A DNA stretch of 16,061 bases from an uncultured Bacilli bacterium (GTDB lineage: Bacteria; Bacillota_I; Bacilli_A; RF39; UBA660). The notes beneath the pieces were generated by a model. It was not told the origin of the DNA, searched no databases, and was given only the letters and a program-made list of their open reading frames with translations. How positions within the stretch are numbered: the stretch's first letter is position 1; each line of letters opens with the position of its first letter. Positions 7,004-13,350 of this stretch are shown piece by piece. The translations under genes and the position numbers were made by a program. Location: positions 1-16,061 of the forward strand of contig CANPYQ010000022.1 of the NCBI GenBank assembly GCA_947588865.1. Direction: 5' to 3'.

Positions 7004-7819
7004 ATGCTAATATTTAAGGGGATTGTTATAGGTATAGGGAAAATCATTCCAGGTGTAAGTGGATCTATGCTTGCTATTTCTATGGGTATTTATCAGAAGT
7101 TAATAGACGCCATAAATGATTTTTTTAAATCCCCAAAAGATAATTTTAAATTTTTATTAAAGGTTAGTATAGGAATAATAATATCCATTGTTATTTTTAG
7201 TAATGTAATAATGAGTGCATTAAATAAATACTATATGATTACAATTTTTTTCTTTATAGGTCTTATAATGGGTGGTTTAAACGATATAAGGGAAAATACA
7301 AATAAACAAGATAAATTGATAACAATGATTACATTTACTATTATAATATTACTAGGTTTTATAAATATTGATAATCATATTAATATAAATAATACTTTAT
7401 TAAACTCAATATTTTTTATTTTTGTTGGTTTTATTGATGCATTAACAATGATTATTCCAGGAATAAGTGGGACTGCAACTTTAATGATGATTGGCGCATA
7501 TAATACATTGATAAAAACATACTCTAATATATTTGATTTAAATTTATTTATAAATAATGTAAAAATACTTTTGCCTTTTTTTGTTGGGATGGTTATAGGA
7601 ATAATTATCACTGTTAAAATAATTAATTATCTTTTTCGTAAATACAAAGCTAAAACATACAGTGCTATATTAGGATTTAGTTTAGCTACAATAGTTTTGA
7701 TGGCAATGAAATGTATTAATACATTTTATACAATACAAAGCTTGTTAATAGCATTTATTTGTTTATTTGTAGGGATATTTATAACAAAAAAAATTAATTA
7801 CTGCTTTTCAAGTAATTAA
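7004..7819 (+). CDS. popT: DUF368 protein, PopT-like undecaprenyl-phosphate transporter
   Basis: DUF368 proteins such as PopT return undecaprenyl phosphate, the lipid carrier for wall precursors, from the outer to the inner leaflet of the membrane. The 271-residue protein shows the internal duplication of the family: GIGKIIPGVSGSMLAISMG (10-28) in the first half and TMIIPGISGTATLMMIGAY (148-166) in the second. These are the paired PG[VI]SG re-entrant motifs, each followed by a helix. Eight or nine helices can be counted. Upstream lies a GT-C-like gene whose class uses polyprenyl-phosphate donors, a sensible context for carrier recycling. GGTGAT at 6995-7000 and the ATG at 7004 fix the start. 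The symbol rests on family membership rather than on a close ortholog comparison. Confidence 0.85.
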   Translation: MLIFKGIVIGIGKIIPGVSGSMLAISMGIYQKLIDAINDFFKSPKDNFKFLLKVSIGIIISIVIFSNVIMSALNKYYMITIFFFIGLIMGGLNDIRENTNKQDKLITMITFTIIILLGFINIDNHININNTLLNSIFFIFVGFIDALTMIIPGISGTATLMMIGAYNTLIKTYSNIFDLNLFINNVKILLPFFVGMVIGIIITVKIINYLFRKYKAKTYSAILGFSLATIVLMAMKCINTFYTIQSLLIAFICLFVGIFITKKINYCFSSN

Positions 7820-7835
7820 TTATATAAATAATATT

Positions 7836-7991
7836 TTAATTTTTATTGTTAATTTTGTAAAGAGCATTAAACCCTATAATTGCAATACCTATTCCCAAAA
7901 ACCAAAAACTTATTTCAGAGAATAATATCAATGCTAAAAATATAAATAATATACTAAGTAATAAAGAATATTTAACTAAATTATTTTTCAT
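7836..7991 (-). CDS. 51-residue two-helix membrane protein overlapping the end of licD
   Basis: Small reading frame read on the minus strand. It begins M-K-N-N-L-V-K-Y-S and ends N-N-K-N. Two hydrophobic segments lie at about residues 8-24 and 29-44, separated by SEISFW, with a basic, asparagine-rich C-terminus. The ATG lies inside the last codons of licD, and the frames overlap by 11 nt, a layout typical of translational coupling. No product is recognised. Similar tiny two-helix proteins often sit beside envelope enzymes, but that is only context. It could be a partner or stabiliser of LicD. Confidence 0.6.
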   Translation of the reverse strand: MKNNLVKYSLLLSILFIFLALILFSEISFWFLGIGIAIIGFNALYKINNKN

Positions 7992-8877
7992 TAAATTTCT
8001 CACTTCCATGTAAATTTAAGTCAACAGTATGTTTTGGTTTTCTTTTTTCAGATGGTAGAGTCTCTATCCATTTTTTTCCATCCCACTTTTTTAGACAGTT
8101 TGGCCCATACCATTTTTTTAAAATTGTTTCTATATTGTTATATGAATAAAATTTTCTTCCTTCAAATTCATATAATTTAAATGGATATACATCTTTTTTT
8201 AAGAAAACAGGTTCATGATTTATTTTTAACCATGGATATGAAATCGTTTGACTTGTAAGGGAACTGTTCTCATTCTTTTTAGAATATCGATATGAAAGCC
8301 AATTTGTAAATTTTTTAAATGGTATTGGATTTATGTGTAAATTTTCAAATAAAACTATAAAAGGGACGGTCATTTTTATTAAAGTTCTATATATTTCATC
8401 TATGAATTTATTTTCACATACATTATCATATATTATGACATCTACAAAAATACCATCTCCAGATTTACATCTGTTTTTAAGTAAAAAATTAGTTTCTTTG
8501 ATATATGTATTTTTTTTCCTTATTTTCATAGAAGGACCATTTATCGTGTTAAATCTTTTGTCAGTTTCAAAACATTGAAAATAAAAATTATCATTTAAAT
8601 CATTATTAAGAGCATCAATAAATCTATTCCAATCTTTTCTTTGAATGCACATATCTATGTCATCATCCCATGGGATGAAGCCTTTATAATTAACTATTCC
8701 AAGTGCACTTCCAGCAATAAGAGCATATTTAATATTATTTTTTTCACATACTCTATGTATTTCATCCATGATAGTGAGAACTTCAAGTTGTAATTCTCTA
8801 ACAGTGACTTTTTTACCATTCTTTTCACAAATAATATAATCTGGCCTTTCTTCTATACAATCCTTAACTTTGCTCAT
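7981..8877 (-). CDS. LicD family phosphotransferase (nucleotidyltransferase fold)
   Basis: LicD enzymes attach phosphocholine, or another phospho-alcohol, from a nucleotide-activated donor to sugars of teichoic acids or surface glycans. The 298 residues suit the family. The signature is complete: a helix with MDEIHRVCEKNNIKY, then GSALG (56-60), then IPWDDDID (68-75). This is the glycine-serine and metal-binding aspartate pattern of the nucleotidyltransferase fold. The usual C-terminal YG/KKW-type segment appears as 'LKKWYG' near residue 259. AGGAAGTGA lies just before the ATG. The actual substrate is unknown: no choline uptake or activation genes (licA-licC) are present in the window. It is transcribed toward popT and followed by the overlapping 51-residue gene. 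Confidence 0.9.
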   Translation of the reverse strand: MSKVKDCIEERPDYIICEKNGKKVTVRELQLEVLTIMDEIHRVCEKNNIKYALIAGSALGIVNYKGFIPWDDDIDMCIQRKDWNRFIDALNNDLNDNFYFQCFETDKRFNTINGPSMKIRKKNTYIKETNFLLKNRCKSGDGIFVDVIIYDNVCENKFIDEIYRTLIKMTVPFIVLFENLHINPIPFKKFTNWLSYRYSKKNENSSLTSQTISYPWLKINHEPVFLKKDVYPFKLYEFEGRKFYSYNNIETILKKWYGPNCLKKWDGKKWIETLPSEKRKPKHTVDLNLHGSEKFNEK

Positions 8878-8896
8878 GGTTTCACTTCCTAATTTA

Positions 8897-8925
8897 ATTT
8901 TACATTAAAAGGTAATTTTAATCAA
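8897..8925 (-). promoter_or_regulatory. Promoter of licD
   Basis: Read on the minus strand: TTGATT (8920-8925), a 17-bp spacer and TAAAAT (8897-8902), a good sigma-A promoter. The Shine-Dalgarno sequence begins 6 nt after the -10, so the leader would be about 13 nt. Confidence 0.7.
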
Positions 8926-8966
8926 GAAATATTAACTAATAACTTAAAAGTTGGGTATTAATTTAC

Positions 8967-8993
8967 ACCTTTTTCACTAGTTTGAATACATTA
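8967..8993 (+). promoter_or_regulatory. Candidate SigK-type promoter of the spore coat gene
   Basis: AC (8967-8968), a 16-bp spacer and AATACATTA (8985-8993). The SigK consensus is AC, 16-17 bp, CATANNNTA, so one base differs. Start of transcription near 9000 leaves a normal leader with AAAGGGTGG at 9008-9016. No good sigma-A promoter competes. The assignment is inference from the consensus. Confidence 0.4.
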
Positions 8994-9021
8994 TTATAGA
9001 AATAATGAAAGGGTGGATTAT

Positions 9022-9465
9022 ATGTGTAATAATAATACAGATCAAGAAAGTTGCCGTTGCATAGCAGAAATCCTTACAGTAATAAATGTATTACAACAAA
9101 ATGCTAATTGTTGTGGAGATACTTGCTTAGAAACTTGTGATAGAGGATTTCTTGGATGTGGAACTACAACTTTAGGATGTAATACTAGACCAGTAGTTTT
9201 GTATACTTGCTGTGGTAATGGAACTCCATGGAGCATGCCTACAACTCGTGAAAATGTAGTATGTGGTACTGAAGGTGTAACATGCTCTAGCGTATTTAGA
9301 GTTGAAAAAATAGATGGATGTTGTGCAACTTTTAGAGTTTTAGCAGAAAATCCGGATACAACATCTATATATCCTTATGTAGCTACTAATTCATTTTTCA
9401 CAATGAATTTAAATTGTTGCTGTGTACTTAGATGTTTACCAGATACTTATGTTGAATGTATATAA
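9022..9465 (+). CDS. CotY/CotZ-family cysteine-rich spore coat protein
   Basis: 147 residues with 20 cysteines, including CC pairs at 30-31, 63-64 and 100-101 and CCC at 132-134. The core SSVFRVEKIDGCCATFRVL (89-107) and the ending MNLNCCCVLRCLPDTYVEC closely resemble the 'FFRVEKLCDCCATL' and 'DLGCFCAIQCL' blocks of CotZ/CotY/ExsY. These proteins form cross-linked crystalline sheets in the outer coat or crust of spores. There is no signal peptide, as expected of mother-cell proteins. The ATG at 9022 is preferred over a GTG at 9013, which lies inside the AAAGGGTGG ribosome site. A terminator follows directly. Whether it corresponds to CotY or CotZ cannot be said. Confidence 0.9.
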   Translation: MCNNNTDQESCRCIAEILTVINVLQQNANCCGDTCLETCDRGFLGCGTTTLGCNTRPVVLYTCCGNGTPWSMPTTRENVVCGTEGVTCSSVFRVEKIDGCCATFRVLAENPDTTSIYPYVATNSFFTMNLNCCCVLRCLPDTYVECI

Positions 9466-9485
9466 AAAGACTTAGGTCTTTTTTT
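9464..9485 (+). terminator. Rho-independent terminator of the spore coat gene
   Basis: AAAAAGAC (9464-9471) pairs with GTCTTTTT (9476-9483) around a 4-nt loop and ends in T's. The stem overlaps the stop codon. Confidence 0.8.
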
Positions 9486-9706
9486 GTTTAAAAATTTTGT
9501 TATTTAAATAACGTTGGTAGTATTTACTATATATTTTCTAAAACTTATTAAGAAAAAATTGATGAAAATTTTAAATATTATTTTAATTTAGTATACATTG
9601 ATAAATTACCTAAGATATAATTAGAAAAATATGGAATATATATTTTTGACATAAATAATTAATAGTTCAAGAATTTATTTATGATATTATCATACGTACT
9701 TTAATA

Positions 9707-9735
9707 CAAAAATCAGTTGAGCATTAAACTCAACT
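9707..9735 (-). terminator. Rho-independent terminator of the 100-residue minus-strand gene
   Basis: On the minus strand AGTTGAG (9729-9735) pairs with CTCAACT (9715-9721) around a 7-nt loop and is followed by GATTTTTG. The stem is 26 bp beyond the stop codon. The remaining sequence from 9486 to 9706 holds no gene that I can support. Confidence 0.65.
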
Positions 9736-9761
9736 AGGTTATAGAAAATACTTTTTAGTGT

Positions 9762-10064
9762 CTACTTTTTTTGTGACTTAATATCTATAATATCATTTAT
9801 AGGTATTAAAGTATTATCCATTGTAATAATGTAGTCCTTATTTCTTCCAATTATTCTCTTGGTGATTTTTTTGTCTTTAAGAGTAATATCTACGTTAGCT
9901 TTATACACATAGTTAGGGGAAGAAAAGATTTCATTAATCTTTTGTTGAACTGTTTTATTGTCTGTAATTTTTTCTGCTTCTTTATTATTACTATAAAAAA
10001 CACTACTATTATTATTTATTTTTTTATCAATTTTATTATGAAATACTTTTGGTAAATCTTTCAT
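9762..10064 (-). CDS. Hypothetical 100-residue protein divergent from the LysM gene
   Basis: Not recognised. No signal peptide or membrane helix, and no cysteine. The first half is polar and lysine/asparagine-rich and starts MKDLPKVFHNKIDKKINNN. The second half (about 52-96) is predicted to be a chain of beta strands (VYKANVDITL, KKITKRIIGR, DYIITMD, TLIPINDIIDI), which could be a small barrel. The start is secure: GAGGTGA lies 5 nt before the ATG. Its leader is the mirror image of that of the divergent LysM gene 87 bp away, which implies shared control. With a coat gene and a LysM gene on either side, a role in spore formation is possible but unproven. Confidence 0.7.
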   Translation of the reverse strand: MKDLPKVFHNKIDKKINNNSSVFYSNNKEAEKITDNKTVQQKINEIFSSPNYVYKANVDITLKDKKITKRIIGRNKDYIITMDNTLIPINDIIDIKSQKK

Positions 10065-10068
10065 AAAA

Positions 10069-10147
10069 TCACCTCTAATTTATTATACTCTCAAATATCA
10101 AAAATAGAACTTAATAGTAAAAATATCATATATTAAATTAGAGGTGA
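10069..10147. repeat. 14-bp inverted repeat forming identical leaders of two divergent genes
   Basis: TCACCTCTAATTTA at 10069-10082 is exactly complementary to TAAATTAGAGGTGA at 10134-10147. Each arm carries the Shine-Dalgarno sequence of the gene it faces, and each is preceded, reading toward its gene, by a -10-like hexamer: TATAAT on - at 10082-10087 and TATATT on + at 10129-10134. On + the overlapping CATATATTA (10127-10135) with AC at 10109-10110 (16-bp spacer) fits the SigK consensus perfectly. No -35 for sigma-A is clear on either strand. Confidence 0.75.
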
Positions 10148-10151
10148 ATTT

Positions 10152-10613
10152 ATGTATACAATATACCAAGTAGAATATGGGGATACTATAGATTCTATAG
10201 CAGTTAAAACCAATACAACAAGCAATAATATTAAAAATTTGAATGGATTTAATAATGATAATGATTTGATGGTTGGTAGTTTAATAATTGTCCCAAAAGT
10301 AGAAAATAAGTTGTTTGAAACATATAAGGTAAAAAAAGGTGATTCTATATATTCAATTGCTAAAATGTATGATGTTGATCCAACAATGTTACTAATGCTT
10401 AACGGATTAGATAAAAATGAATATATATATCCTGATCAAGAAATAATAGTTCCAAACAAGGATATAGATATTTATGTAACAAAACAAGGTGATACATTAG
10501 ATGCAATTATAAACAATCTTGGAATAGATGCAAATACTTTTAATAGAGAAAATGGAAAAATATTTGTACTTGAGGATCAGTTAATTGTTCATAAAAAAGA
10601 GACAAATGACTAA
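10152..10613 (+). CDS. Triple LysM-domain protein, probable spore-envelope protein
   Basis: LysM domains bind N-acetylglucosamine-containing glycans such as peptidoglycan or spore cortex. Three copies fill the 153 residues: about 4-50, 56-102 and 105-149. Each begins with a Y-x-V-x-x-G-D-[ST] strand (YQVEYGDTID, YKVKKGDSIY, YVTKQGDTLD) and ends in an 'L/E-I-I-V-P' strand. There is no signal peptide, membrane helix or catalytic domain. Cytoplasmic LysM proteins of this kind in spore formers (SafA and SpoVID are examples) are built onto the forespore from the mother cell, and the coat gene nearby fits that. That role is inference. GAGGTGA precedes the ATG by 4 nt. Confidence 0.85.
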   Translation: MYTIYQVEYGDTIDSIAVKTNTTSNNIKNLNGFNNDNDLMVGSLIIVPKVENKLFETYKVKKGDSIYSIAKMYDVDPTMLLMLNGLDKNEYIYPDQEIIVPNKDIDIYVTKQGDTLDAIINNLGIDANTFNRENGKIFVLEDQLIVHKKETND

Positions 10614-10630
10614 AAACTCTTTTTTTTTTT
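10593..10630 (+). terminator. Rho-independent terminator of the LysM gene
   Basis: AAAAAAGAG (10593-10601) pairs with CTCTTTTTT (10617-10625) across a 15-nt loop and is followed by more T's. The 5' arm lies inside the end of the coding region. Confidence 0.65.
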
Positions 10631-10642
10631 ATTAAAATAAGT

Positions 10643-10648
10643 TATAAT
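10643..10648 (+). promoter_or_regulatory. Candidate -10 box of the AAA+ ATPase operon
   Basis: A perfect TATAAT lies between the LysM terminator and the ATPase gene. It has no TG extension, and 17 bp upstream there is only a T-run, so a -35 is not convincing. The predicted leader is about 30 nt. Confidence 0.4.
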
Positions 10649-10684
10649 TAACTTGAAGTAAATAATTTGAAAGGTAAGTGTTCT

Positions 10685-11650
10685 ATGCAAGAGAATGTTT
10701 ATAACGGTTTTAGTGTTCTGAAAAATTACGGGGAAGATTTAACTGCTAAGAAGTATTTAACCGATCCAGCTATTGCGCGAGATGAAGAATTAAAAAAACT
10801 TATGATGGTTCTTCTTACACCTGAAAAATCTGCTCTTCTAATAGGAAAAGCAGGTGTAGGTAAAACATCTATTGTAGAGGGATTATCCTATAGAATATTA
10901 AATAATGCTGTTCCATTTGCTTTACAAGGATATAGAGTGATAAAGATAAACTCATCGTCTTTATTAGGCAAAATAAGTTATAATGGAAGGGAAGAAATGT
11001 TAATAACAATATTAGTTGAGGAATTAAAAAAAGTTACTAAAACAATTATTTTTATTGATGAAATTCACACTTTAATAGGTAATGATAATCAAATTTCAAT
11101 GGATTTAGCAAATATATTAAAACCGGCTATAGATAGAGGTGCTGTAAAATTAATAGGTGCAACTACTGATATTGAATATAATACTTATGTAGTAAGAGAT
11201 AGGGCATTTTTGAGGAGATTTGAGCGTATTGATGTACTTGAACCAAATGAACCAACAACTGTAGAGATTTTATTTAAAAGTTTACCTAAGATAGAAGCTT
11301 CTACTGGAATAAAATTTAAATATAATGAATATGTTACTAAGATGTTGTTGAAGTCAATTGTAAGTGCAACTAGCGAATATAAGAGGGTGTATGGGCTAGG
11401 AGCGATGTATCCTGATATATCATTTTCTGTTTTAACTGCTGCTTTTTCACAAGCTTTGTTTCAAAATAGACAATTTGTAACAGCGCTTGATGTTTACAAT
11501 GCAATAAAAACAAGTAAAAGAATTTATCCAGATTCAATAATACGTGAATTAAATAATTTTAGAGAAACATTTAAAGATGTTTGTGCACAAGATGGTGTTG
11601 AGTTACCAATTGTAAATATATCGGAAATAAATAATACAGATGAATTTTAA
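10685..11650 (+). CDS. Stand-alone Clp/Hsp100 D1-like AAA+ ATPase
   Basis: 321 residues from ATG 10685, chosen because AAAGGT lies 9 nt upstream; an in-frame TTG at 10667 is possible. The ATPase core matches the first AAA+ module of ClpB/ClpC: Walker A GKAGVGKT (54-61), a pore-loop-like SYNG with Tyr99, Walker B IIFIDEIH (121-128), sensor-1 region LIGATTD (156-162), and an arginine finger in RDRAFLRRF (171-179). The small helical domain follows (about 205-285) with YPDISFSVL in place of the ClpB 'LPDKAIDL'. It has no Clp_N repeats, middle domain, second AAA+ ring or ClpP-docking loop. It could thread or remodel proteins without a protease; the substrate is unknown. It heads a run with a membrane thioredoxin-like protein and trmL. 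Confidence 0.8.
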   Translation: MQENVYNGFSVLKNYGEDLTAKKYLTDPAIARDEELKKLMMVLLTPEKSALLIGKAGVGKTSIVEGLSYRILNNAVPFALQGYRVIKINSSSLLGKISYNGREEMLITILVEELKKVTKTIIFIDEIHTLIGNDNQISMDLANILKPAIDRGAVKLIGATTDIEYNTYVVRDRAFLRRFERIDVLEPNEPTTVEILFKSLPKIEASTGIKFKYNEYVTKMLLKSIVSATSEYKRVYGLGAMYPDISFSVLTAAFSQALFQNRQFVTALDVYNAIKTSKRIYPDSIIRELNNFRETFKDVCAQDGVELPIVNISEINNTDEF

Positions 11651-11670
11651 AATGTATAAGGAGGCTATTC

Positions 11671-12141
11671 ATGCAGAAAAAAATTAATAAAAATTATTTT
11701 AGCTTAGTTGTGTTGTTAGCTTTCACAGTTGTTTTAACTTTATTTATTTCAAATTTATATTTATCAAGGAATAAATTAGTTTCAGAATTTTATGAATATT
11801 CAAATAAAATAACTACAGAAGAGTTTAATTCATACATGACTGAAAATTCTGATGCTATAATATACATATCTGATAAATATGATTTAACTAATGCTAAATT
11901 TGAAGAAAAATTTAGAGATAAAATAGATAATTTAAATATAAAAAATAAAATGGTATATATAGAAAAAAGTGAAATAGATAAACAGTTCATAGACAATTTA
12001 GAAAAAAAATATAAAAATAATATTGAAATTTCAGATTATCCAATAGTATTAGTTATCGTAGATAATAAGATTATAAAAAGCGTAAATGTTAATAATGAAA
12101 CAGATGTAGATAATTTTATTAATTATGAGGTGTTTGAATGA
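11671..12141 (+). CDS. Membrane-anchored thioredoxin-like protein lacking the CXXC motif
   Basis: 156 residues. A short basic N-terminus and one transmembrane helix (about 10-29) place the rest outside the membrane. From about 48 the order resembles thioredoxin: helix TTEEFNSYM, strand DAIIYISD (61-68), helix NAKFEEKFRDKI, strand KMVYIEKS, helix KQFIDNLEKKY, then SDYPIVLVIVDNKIIKSV (121-138), which looks like the cis-proline loop (Pro124) and the following hairpin. The segment where CXXC should be (after DAIIYISD) reads KYDLTN, and the protein has no cysteine at all. A redox role is therefore unlikely; a binding role is more probable. AAGGAGG at 11658-11664 fixes the start. The stop overlaps the trmL start by 4 nt. 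Confidence 0.65.
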   Translation: MQKKINKNYFSLVVLLAFTVVLTLFISNLYLSRNKLVSEFYEYSNKITTEEFNSYMTENSDAIIYISDKYDLTNAKFEEKFRDKIDNLNIKNKMVYIEKSEIDKQFIDNLEKKYKNNIEISDYPIVLVIVDNKIIKSVNVNNETDVDNFINYEVFE

Positions 12142-12644
12142 TAAATATAGTGTTATATGAACCGGAAATACCACAAAATACAGGGAATATAATGAGAACG
12201 TGTGCAGGGACATATGCACATTTACATTTAATAAAGCCTTTAGGATTTTCACTTAATGATAAGTATTTAAAAAGAAGTGGAGTTAATTATATTGAACATT
12301 GTAAATATACAATTTATGAAGATTATGATGATTTTTTAAGTAAAAATTCTGGTGATTTTTATTTTTTGACAAGATATGGAAAGAAACCACATAGTTCCAT
12401 TGACTTTTCTGATAAAACTAAAAATATATATTTGATATTTGGAAAAGAAAGTACTGGTATACCCAAAGAAATTTTATCTAAAAACTTGGATAGATGTTTG
12501 CGTATACCAACTAATTCAAATATAAGAGCACTTAATTTATCTAATTGTGTTGCACTTGTGCTTTTTGAAGTTTTAAGACAACAAGATTATCCGAATCTTT
12601 CAAAAGTGGAAACAATTAAGAGTGAAGATTTTTTAATTGAATGA
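12138..12644 (+). CDS. trmL: TrmL, tRNA (cytidine/uridine-2'-O)-methyltransferase of the wobble base
   Basis: SPOUT-family enzyme that uses S-adenosylmethionine to methylate the 2'-hydroxyl of nucleotide 34 in tRNA-Leu isoacceptors. All three conserved blocks are present: PQNTGNIMRTC (12-22), IFGKESTGIP (100-109) and RIPTNSNIRALNLSNCVAL (122-140), the last forming the knotted cofactor site. 168 residues is normal. GAGGTG at 12126-12131 and the ATGA overlap with the preceding stop show translational coupling to the thioredoxin-like gene. It ends with UGA, which shows that UGA is a stop in this organism. Identification is secure; the exact tRNA target is by homology. Confidence 0.95.
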   Translation: MINIVLYEPEIPQNTGNIMRTCAGTYAHLHLIKPLGFSLNDKYLKRSGVNYIEHCKYTIYEDYDDFLSKNSGDFYFLTRYGKKPHSSIDFSDKTKNIYLIFGKESTGIPKEILSKNLDRCLRIPTNSNIRALNLSNCVALVLFEVLRQQDYPNLSKVETIKSEDFLIE

Positions 12645-12663
12645 AAAATGTTTGGTAACATAG

Positions 12664-12692
12664 TTGTAATTATTAAAAAAAAATGTTATCAT
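12664..12692 (+). promoter_or_regulatory. Promoter of the acidic membrane-protein gene
   Basis: TTGTAA (12664-12669), a 17-bp spacer, TG at 12684-12685 and TATCAT (12687-12692). The core overlaps an imperfect inverted repeat, GGTAACAT (12654-12661) and ATGTTATC (12683-12690), which could be an operator or a weak end-of-transcript hairpin for trmL. Confidence 0.5.
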
Positions 12693-12719
12693 ATTATTTG
12701 AAGAATAAGGAGGGAAACT

Positions 12720-13328
12720 ATGGGTGAAATATTAGAATATATAATGTCTAATTATACTTGGTTACTGGGTGGTTTAATTATAATTCTCCTTGCTATAATC
12801 GGTCGATATGCTGATAAAACTAATTTTGGTCAGGGTAATAAACCAAAAGAAGATTTAAATAATACATTAGATTTAGATGGTAAAAAATTTAATGATTTTT
12901 TTGAAGAATCATCTAATGATGAAAATATAAATATAGATAATAATTTAAAAGAGGAGCAACAAGTAACAATCGATGATTTTGGTAATGATTTGCCTATTCA
13001 ACAAAAAAAAGAATTAAATGATGAACAAGGCATAAATTTGAATACTAAAACCGATAAAAAAGATAAAGAAATTATAACTAATGATATAGAAAATAACGAA
13101 CAAACAAATAATGATACTTTTGAAGAAGAATTTGATAAATTTGATGAAGAGTTTAATTCAATATTGCCAAAGAAAGATATAATATCAGATGAATTATTAG
13201 ATGATATTGATAATATTTCTATAGAAGAAAAAAATCAAGAAAATAATGATATCCCTGATTTGGACGATGTTGAATTACCAAAAATAAAAAATTTGAAAAA
13301 AGATGAAGAAGATATATGGAAATTTTAA
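12720..13328 (+). CDS. Membrane-anchored acidic, low-complexity protein of unknown function
   Basis: 202 residues. One transmembrane helix at about 12-28 (TWLLGGLIIILLAIIG) is followed by ADKTNFGQGN and then about 160 residues dominated by Asp, Glu, Asn and Lys, with predicted disorder and short helices (FEEEFDKFDEEFNSIL around 138-153). The extreme C-terminus, KNLKKDEEDIWKF, ends in aromatic and hydrophobic residues after a charged tail and could be a docking peptide. With little N-terminal sequence before the helix, the acidic tail is probably cytoplasmic, which is inference. No cysteines and no recognised domain. AAGGAGGG 5-12 nt before the ATG gives a strong start. It has its own promoter. 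Confidence 0.75.
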   Translation: MGEILEYIMSNYTWLLGGLIIILLAIIGRYADKTNFGQGNKPKEDLNNTLDLDGKKFNDFFEESSNDENINIDNNLKEEQQVTIDDFGNDLPIQQKKELNDEQGINLNTKTDKKDKEIITNDIENNEQTNNDTFEEEFDKFDEEFNSILPKKDIISDELLDDIDNISIEEKNQENNDIPDLDDVELPKIKNLKKDEEDIWKF

Positions 13329-13350
13329 TATTGCTTTTGGATTTAATTCA

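Noticed and set aside
6691..7047. 118-codon minus-strand frame across the UPF0316-popT junction.
   Set aside because: Antisense to two well-identified genes; the product looks like the complement of their A/T-rich codons and there is no ribosome site.
8333..8578. 81-codon plus-strand frame inside licD.
   Set aside because: Antisense to the conserved LicD coding sequence, with no supporting signal.
9042..9236. 64-codon minus-strand frame opposite the coat gene.
   Set aside because: Antisense shadow of the cysteine-rich frame, which is clearly the real one.
9486..9706. Possible decayed gene, for example a transposase remnant, between the coat gene and the 100-residue gene.
   Set aside because: Short fragments in several frames look vaguely protein-like, but all are broken by stops and no motif is recognisable; A/T-rich non-coding DNA explains it.
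12138..12644. Recoding of UGA as tryptophan, as in Mycoplasma-like genomes.
   Set aside because: UGA closes two genes here and tryptophans in the window's genes are UGG, so the standard bacterial code applies.
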